Source of the DNA: Bacteroidales bacterium
GTDB lineage: Bacteria; Bacteroidota; Bacteroidia; Bacteroidales; P3
Direction of reading: 5' to 3'
DNA length: 63,324 nt
NCBI GenBank assembly: GCA_017439185.1
Contig: JAFRTM010000015.1
Location: 1 to 63,324 of the forward strand
Every line of letters begins with the position of its first letter. Position 1 is the first letter of the stretch. The notes below the pieces were generated by a model that saw nothing but the letters and a program-made list of their open reading frames with translations, did not search any database and had not been told where the DNA came from. The translations under genes were made by a program, and so were the position numbers. Positions 58,964 through 63,324 of this stretch are shown piece by piece.

Positions 58964-60010
58964 CTATGCTTTGTTTGTTTCTGTATTTATTTTCTTCTTC
59001 TTCACGGCGAAATAGACCATATAGGCCATGCCCACCACGAGGACCACAGCCTGCTGCGACGACCAGAGGAGCCATCCGTAAGCCAGGCCGCCCACCTCGC
59101 TCACGTCGTAGATGTCCAGTGCCTGCCAGCACAACACGGGATAGGCACCCAGTCCTCCTTGCGATATCATCATGCCCACCGAGCCGAAGAGGTAAATCAC
59201 GAAGGCGGCCCGCAGCCCCAGTCCGGCGGTCTCTTCCATGGCCTGGAATATCACGAAGCCGCCGAGGATGTAGAGGAAATAGAGCACCACGCTGTAGAGG
59301 AGGAAGAGCACCAGCTGGCGCCGGCTGAGCTGGAATATGCTTTTGAGTCCGGCGAGGGCGCCGGTGATTATCTTGTCGATTTTGGCGAACCATTTGTACT
59401 TCAGCAGCTTCTTGCGCTGGCTCACGTAGAGTATCACCGCTGCGGCGACCACCGCCACTCCTATCGCTATCACGAGCCAGAGGCTCGGAAGCGTGGCGAA
59501 CTTCTGCGACAGGGCGTCGTAGAGCCAGTCCTTGGCCTTGCCGAACATCACCAGCAGGCCTATCACCACTATGATGCCGAAGCAGAGCACGTCGAAAAGG
59601 CGCTCGCTCACCACCGTGCCCAGGGATTTCTCCACCGCTATCTTGTCGCTGTTGCGCAGCATGGCGCACCTCATCACCTCGCCCAGGCGTGGAAACGCCA
59701 GGTTGGAGAGGTAGGCGACCATCACGGCTCCGAACACGTTGTTGCGGCTCGGGTTCTCTCCCAGCGGCGAGAAGAGCAGTTTCCACCGTAGCGCGCGTAC
59801 ATAGTGGCTCAGCAGCGACACGGCCATCGCCAACGCCACCCACCAGTAGTTCGCGCCGGAAAACGACTCCCATATCGCCTGTTTCTGCTCGCTGTCGAGC
59901 TTCAACAGGAACCAATAGACGAACAGCACGCCGATGCCGAAGAACACCACGAATTTCAGCAGGTCCTTCCACCACGTCTTTTTCTCTTTCTGTCGTCCGT
60001 TGTCGCCCAT
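58964..60010 (-). CDS. Lysylphosphatidylglycerol-synthase-like membrane protein (UPF0104/AglD type)
   Basis: A 348-residue protein with about eight transmembrane helices. Family landmarks: LLSHYVRALRWKLLF, AYLSNLAFPRLGEVMRCAML, VVSERLFDVLCFG and SVGMMISQGGLGAYP. It is the membrane flippase-like part of LPG synthase without the catalytic domain. Bacteroidota members are of unknown substrate, maybe lipid or polyprenyl-linked. Between panD (7 bases) and trxB (3 bases). Confidence 0.9.
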   Translation of the reverse strand: MGDNGRQKEKKTWWKDLLKFVVFFGIGVLFVYWFLLKLDSEQKQAIWESFSGANYWWVALAMAVSLLSHYVRALRWKLLFSPLGENPSRNNVFGAVMVAYLSNLAFPRLGEVMRCAMLRNSDKIAVEKSLGTVVSERLFDVLCFGIIVVIGLLVMFGKAKDWLYDALSQKFATLPSLWLVIAIGVAVVAAAVILYVSQRKKLLKYKWFAKIDKIITGALAGLKSIFQLSRRQLVLFLLYSVVLYFLYILGGFVIFQAMEETAGLGLRAAFVIYLFGSVGMMISQGGLGAYPVLCWQALDIYDVSEVGGLAYGWLLWSSQQAVVLVVGMAYMVYFAVKKKKINTETNKA

Positions 60011-60017
60011 TTCCGCG

Positions 60018-60362
60018 TTATTTCAGTTTGTTGTTTTCGGGGAAGATCACCGTCGGGTGCCATTTCTTGGCCTCTTCGAAGTCGAGCTGGCAGTAGGAGG
60101 CGATGATGAGCAGGTTGCCCACCAGGGCCTTATGGGCGGCGGCTCCGTTGATGCCTATCACGCCGCTTCCGCGCTCGCCTTTGATGGCGTAGGTGCTGAA
60201 ACGCTCGCCGTTGGTGATGTTATAGACATCGACCCGTTCGTTCTCTATGATGTTGGCGGCCTCCATAAGAGCCTCGTCGATCGTTATGCTTCCGATGTAG
60301 TCGAGGTCGGCTTCGGTGACCGTCACCCTGTGTATTTTTGACTTTAGAACTTCTATCTGCAT
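60018..60362 (-). CDS. panD: Aspartate 1-decarboxylase
   Basis: A 114-residue pyruvoyl enzyme giving beta-alanine for pantothenate and CoA. The self-cleavage site is G24-S25 in DYIGSITID. Start ATG 60362 ([16 protein letters not shown]) is the conserved family start; a longer frame adds six residues. [17 protein letters not shown] is the second hallmark. In the DUF3127-to-porin operon. Confidence 0.95.
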   Translation of the reverse strand: MQIEVLKSKIHRVTVTEADLDYIGSITIDEALMEAANIIENERVDVYNITNGERFSTYAIKGERGSGVIGINGAAAHKALVGNLLIIASYCQLDFEEAKKWHPTVIFPENNKLK

Positions 60363-60386
60363 CGTTCTATGTTTTATCATGATCGG

Positions 60387-60857
60387 TTAGAAAAGAATCC
60401 AATAGAGGAGCAGGCAGGTCAGCAGGACGTAGAGCACAATCCTGCCGCCCGACACGGGCTTCATGTACTCGGTGTCGCCCACGTCGAAACGGCGTCTGAT
60501 CTTTATTCTCTTCTTGAGGTTTGCCTCGTTGTATTTCTCCTCCACCTGCGCCGGCTGCACTTCCTGGGCGCCCTCTCCCCCACCCTGAAAGCGTGGGGTG
60601 TAGTGGAACTCGGGCATCTTACGCTTGCGGAAGAGGTCAGCGAAACCGAGTTTCTTGCTCTTTCCCTTCTCCGCCCTTTCCATCTCGGCCACTTTGCGCT
60701 CGAAGTACTCCAGTTCGGCGTCGCTGACGCCCTCGGAGGACTCGGCGTGCTCGGCGGCATATTTGCGCTTCATCTCCTCCCAACGTTCCTTCTCGGGGTC
60801 GTAGAAGCGCGGCGTATAGTGGAACTGGCGCGGCTTGGGGGTATAGAACATCGGCAT
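60387..60857 (-). CDS. Conserved Bacteroidota protein with two FHYTPRF motifs (156 aa)
   Basis: A 156-residue protein. An N-terminal QFHYTPRFYDPEKERWE recurs as EFHYTPRFQGGG at about residue 83. Between them lies a charged helical stretch (about 26-72). The C-terminus has a single transmembrane helix (about 139-155, IVLYVLLTCLLLYWILF), so it is a tail-anchored protein with a cytoplasmic bulk. I do not know a function. Its steady place with 5-FCL and panD suggests a conserved core operon. Confidence 0.8.
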   Translation of the reverse strand: MPMFYTPKPRQFHYTPRFYDPEKERWEEMKRKYAAEHAESSEGVSDAELEYFERKVAEMERAEKGKSKKLGFADLFRKRKMPEFHYTPRFQGGGEGAQEVQPAQVEEKYNEANLKKRIKIRRRFDVGDTEYMKPVSGGRIVLYVLLTCLLLYWILF

Positions 60858-60875
60858 TTCTTCGGTCTCCTTTCT

Positions 60876-61421
60876 TTAATTTGATTCGGTTACCACCACG
60901 TCCATCATCTTGTCGTGAGGCTCCACGGGCACTTGCGGCACCATCTGGAAATCGAACGCCACACCAATCTTGTAGGCGTTCGGCGTCGAGGCGAGGAGTC
61001 GGTCGTAGAACCCTCTGCCGCGTCCCATACGGTGGCCCTGGCGGTCGAACGCCACGCCCGGCACCACTATCGCACCCACCTTCCCGAGGTCGTCGAATAT
61101 GGCGCCTGTGGGCTCGCCTATGCCGAACTGCTCGCCGGCTTTCATCTGCTCCAGGCCGGTATATTGCCTGAGGACTAGGTCGTCGCCATCGACGCAGGGC
61201 AGCAGCACGGTCTTGCCTGCACGGTACTGCTCCTCGACAAAACGGTGGGTCTGGACCTCGTCATCCATCGACCAGTAGAGCAGCACCACCCCGGCGTCGG
61301 CGAAGGGCTTGAGCTCCGCAACCTGGCTCATGATGCCTTGCGAGCGGCGAAGTTTCTCCTCCAGCGGCACAGCCGCCTTGGCGGCCTTAATCTGTCGGCG
61401 CAGTTCTTTCTTTTCTGTCAT
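60876..61421 (-). CDS. 5-formyltetrahydrofolate cyclo-ligase family protein
   Basis: A 181-residue enzyme converting 5-formyl-THF to 5,10-methenyl-THF with ATP. Features: basic N-terminus KKELRRQIKAAK, LLPCVDGDDLVLRQYTG, and VVPGVAFDRQGHRMGRGRGF with the ATP-site RxGxGxGxYD loop. Starts 3 bases after the DUF3127 stop. Confidence 0.94.
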   Translation of the reverse strand: MTEKKELRRQIKAAKAAVPLEEKLRRSQGIMSQVAELKPFADAGVVLLYWSMDDEVQTHRFVEEQYRAGKTVLLPCVDGDDLVLRQYTGLEQMKAGEQFGIGEPTGAIFDDLGKVGAIVVPGVAFDRQGHRMGRGRGFYDRLLASTPNAYKIGVAFDFQMVPQVPVEPHDKMMDVVVTESN

Positions 61422-61424
61422 CGT

Positions 61425-61829
61425 TTAGAAAGGCAAGTCGTCTTCGGGGCTTTGGGGAGCAGCGGCGAACGCCGTGTTGTCGGCTGCGGGGGCGGCGGGA
61501 GCTGCTGCGGGAGCGGCTGCCGGAGCCTGGGGAGTCCACGCCTGGGTGGGAGCGGCCTGGCCGGCGGGCTGCACGTCCCAGCACCTGAGGTCGGTGTACC
61601 AGCGGTCGTTGAACTCGCGGCTTTCGGGGTGGAACTTCACCAGCACGCTCGAGCCCATCGGCAGGTTCTTCAGCATCGCCAGCTTGTCGGCTCCGAACAT
61701 CATAAATGCACACTGTCTCGGATACTCGCCTTCGGTCTCGATTACGAATCCTCCTTTTACCCATGGTCCACGTGCGCTCTCGCCCGACACTTCGGGCAGA
61801 ATCTTGATCAATTTTCCTGTAATTTCCAT
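61425..61829 (-). CDS. DUF3127 OB-fold-like protein with SSB-type tail (134 aa)
   Basis: A 134-residue protein. Residues 1-90 match DUF3127 (MEITGKLIKILPEVSGESAR, then KHPESREFN-type and RWYTDLRCW strands), an OB-fold-like module. An Ala/Pro-rich linker (about 91-122) leads to a C-terminal acidic DDLPF, the same type of tail by which SSB binds repair proteins. It may act at DNA or recruit SSB partners. First gene of a seven-gene operon; -7 box TATCTTTG at 61904-61897 on the minus strand. Confidence 0.85.
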   Translation of the reverse strand: MEITGKLIKILPEVSGESARGPWVKGGFVIETEGEYPRQCAFMMFGADKLAMLKNLPMGSSVLVKFHPESREFNDRWYTDLRCWDVQPAGQAAPTQAWTPQAPAAAPAAAPAAPAADNTAFAAAPQSPEDDLPF

Positions 61830-61896
61830 TTCTTTATCTTTTTTATATATTAATATTCAATTTATTATACGAGAAATGCTCTCTTTTGCAGAAATA

Positions 61897-61904
61897 CAAA
61901 GATA
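61897..61904 (-). promoter_or_regulatory. -7 box for the DUF3127-to-porin operon
   Basis: TATCTTTG on the minus strand, 68 bases before the start at 61829. Confidence 0.6.
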
Positions 61905-61973
61905 GCACTTTTTTTTCACTCCACACTATTCCCCTGCAATTTTTTTTCAACAATTGTGGTTCGCCGCTGAATG

Positions 61974-62912
61974 TCAGCGGTTTGTGCGGTTACGGAAATA
62001 AATTATCATAGCGATGGTCACCGCCACCATCACACTCACTATCGTCCAGAAGGCCACCGTCGTGGCACCCGTCTCGAACGGGAAAAGGACGTTCATGCCG
62101 AAGAGGCCCGTAATCACCGTCAGTGGCAGCATGATGGTGTTGAAGTAGGTAAGCACCTTCATGATCTCATTGGTCTTGTTGGCCTGCAACGAGTCGAACG
62201 TCTTGCTCAAACCCTCCACCAGTTCGCCGTAGTCCTCGACCGAGTCGTACATCTTCTGGTACTGGTCCAGGATGTCGCCCCAGTAGTCTTCCATGTCCAT
62301 CTCCTCGGGATCTACAAAGCCTTTGACGCCGCCGCTTTCAAACATGTGCAGCACCCTCAGCTGCGGCTTGAACGTAGTGTTGAGGAGTATGATGTTTTTT
62401 CGGGTCACCGATATCAATTCGATGATGGCCCTGGCGCGCTTGTTGAAGATGTCGTAGTTGATCATCTCCAGCTCGCTTCCCACCTTGGCTATCAGCGTCT
62501 TGCTCTCGCTCATCAGGCGGTCCAGGATGTTGTAGAGCAGCAGGTCGCTACTCGACACCACCTCGTCGAGGTCGTCGGCACCCTTGGCGATGTCCTCCTG
62601 CAGGTCCTCGAACAGCTTTTTCACTGCCCAGTGGCTCTTGCCTATGGTGATGATAAAATTCTTGCCCCAGAATATCTTCAGCTCACGGATACGCAGTTCC
62701 TTGCTCCCCTTGTCGAAATAGGGAAACTGGAAGATAAGGAAATAATAGTCGTCGTAGTCGTCGATTTTAGCACGTTGGTTGGCGGTAGCATGGCAGTCTT
62801 CAATCGCCAAAGGGTGGAAGTCGTATTTTTCTATCAGATAGTCGTAGTCGTTTTCGACGGGATTGGTGATCAGTTCCCAGCGCAAGCCTTTATATTCCAA
62901 GTTTTCTATCAT
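61974..62912 (-). CDS. corA: Magnesium/cobalt transporter CorA
   Basis: A 312-residue pentameric Mg2+ channel. The signature GMN lies in TGLFGMNVLFPFE at the end of the first of two C-terminal helices (about 250-312). The N-terminal soluble domain (about 1-245) has the HPLAIEDCHATANQRAKIDD pattern. -7 box TATCTTTG at 63000-62993 on the minus strand. Monocistronic. Confidence 0.95.
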   Translation of the reverse strand: MIENLEYKGLRWELITNPVENDYDYLIEKYDFHPLAIEDCHATANQRAKIDDYDDYYFLIFQFPYFDKGSKELRIRELKIFWGKNFIITIGKSHWAVKKLFEDLQEDIAKGADDLDEVVSSSDLLLYNILDRLMSESKTLIAKVGSELEMINYDIFNKRARAIIELISVTRKNIILLNTTFKPQLRVLHMFESGGVKGFVDPEEMDMEDYWGDILDQYQKMYDSVEDYGELVEGLSKTFDSLQANKTNEIMKVLTYFNTIMLPLTVITGLFGMNVLFPFETGATTVAFWTIVSVMVAVTIAMIIYFRNRTNR

Positions 62913-62992
62913 TGGCGGTTCCTCCCTTTTTATGGCGCAGAGTATTGAAAGACAGTATTCTACATTCCGGTATTAATATTAAATTCAAATTG

Positions 62993-63000
62993 CAAAGATA
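62993..63000 (-). promoter_or_regulatory. -7 box for corA
   Basis: TATCTTTG on the minus strand, 81 bases before the start at 62912. Confidence 0.55.
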
Positions 63001-63150
63001 CAAAAAACGAATAAAATAGCAAGAAAATAGAATATTTTTTTGATATTTTTGAGTCAAAGCATCTTCTTTCCGACAGGAAAAAAGATACTATTTTTTAAGA
63101 AACTGACAAAAAAAAAAAGTTTTTTTAGCATATTTTAACTCCTGCGCATA

Positions 63151-63232
63151 TAGGAGGCACATAGGAGGCACATTCGATGCAAATAGGAGTTATGAGCCAC
63201 AACTTATGCCTCCTATATGCCACTGCTATGAT
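63151..63232. repeat. 11-nt phased repeat array near the window end
   Basis: TAGGAGGCACA starts at 63151 and 63162, then TAGGAG again in phase at 63184. ATGCCTCCTAT at 63206 and ATGCCACTGCT at 63217 keep the same 11-base phase on the other strand. The 15-mer TGCCTCCTATATGCC (63207-63221) equals 33961-33975. Confidence 0.7.
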
Positions 63233-63236
63233 ATGC

Positions 63237-63261
63237 GCTACAGTTGCTACAGTGCTACAGT
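63237..63261 (+). repeat. Three GCTACAG direct repeats
   Basis: GCTACAG occurs at 63237, 63246 and 63254. No gene is visible in 62913-63324; it holds the corA promoter, this repeat and the 11-nt array, then AT-rich DNA to the window end. Confidence 0.8.
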
Positions 63262-63324
63262 TCCATTTTATTCCATTTCACAACCAGACTACACCTTTAT
63301 ATTTATATAATATATAAATATATA

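Overview
The window is a chromosomal segment of an anaerobic or microaerotolerant Bacteroidota bacterium, most likely a Bacteroidales member. Evidence: recurrent TAnnTTTG -7 promoter boxes; a type IX secretion (T9SS) sorting domain; a TamL-type lipoprotein Omp85; the exbB-hyp-exbD-exbD cluster; Porin_10, DUF3127, DUF2490 and DUF4234 proteins; an archaeal-type ProRS; and an [FeFe]-hydrogenase maturase. Coding DNA is mostly GC-rich. The exceptions are two AT-rich islands at about 22.9-28.3 kb and 39.3-40.7 kb.

Layout. 0-6.5 kb (+): accessory redox genes (split-barrel flavoproteins, a metallo-beta-lactamase/rubredoxin fusion, two flavodoxin-fold reductases, an arginase-like lipoprotein) mixed with decayed genes. 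6.5-10.7 kb (-): a seven-gene peroxide/iron operon (bacterioferritin-like protein, radical SAM, flavodoxin, two glutathione peroxidases, OhrR-type regulator, membrane protein) behind a promoter flanked by palindromes. 11-22.7 kb: elbB, a trans-sulfuration enzyme, an RsmI-like methylase, then dnaG, a sigma-54 activator, aroA and miaA, and hydG with a TM1266-type regulator. 22.9-28.3 kb (-): an AT-rich operon of two lipoproteins that look like circularly permuted VWA domains, plus a 919-residue BspA-LRR/InlB-repeat T9SS cargo, behind a long structured leader. 28.3-33.7 kb: trmN6-like gene, exbB/exbD cluster, a polyprenyl synthase, yebC. 33.8 kb: tRNA-Glu(CTC) followed by an 11-nt repeat array. 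34-39.3 kb (+): carbamate kinase, a GldL-like protein, ornithine carbamoyltransferase, a transporter, and envelope proteins. 39.3-40.7 kb: a second AT-rich gene behind a leader with the same architecture as the first, then repeats. 40.7-54.8 kb: proS, alkaline phosphatase, waaA-tamL-mtgA, typA, glyS, and secreted proteins. 54.8-62.9 kb (-): pta and a tight seven-gene operon (DUF3127, 5-FCL, hypothetical, panD, LPG-synthase-like, trxB, porin), then corA.

Most notable: (i) two neighbouring lipoproteins whose VWA fold begins at strand 2 and ends with strand 1 and the MIDAS-like loop; (ii) two long 5' leaders at 27.6 and 40.0 kb that share promoter, end motifs and nested stems but little sequence in the stems, heading unrelated AT-rich genes; (iii) two dispersed repeat families, each with inverted copies near those loci; (iv) a candidate OhrR-regulated redox operon. 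I ran no searches. Family names rest on motif recognition, and novelty is unverified.
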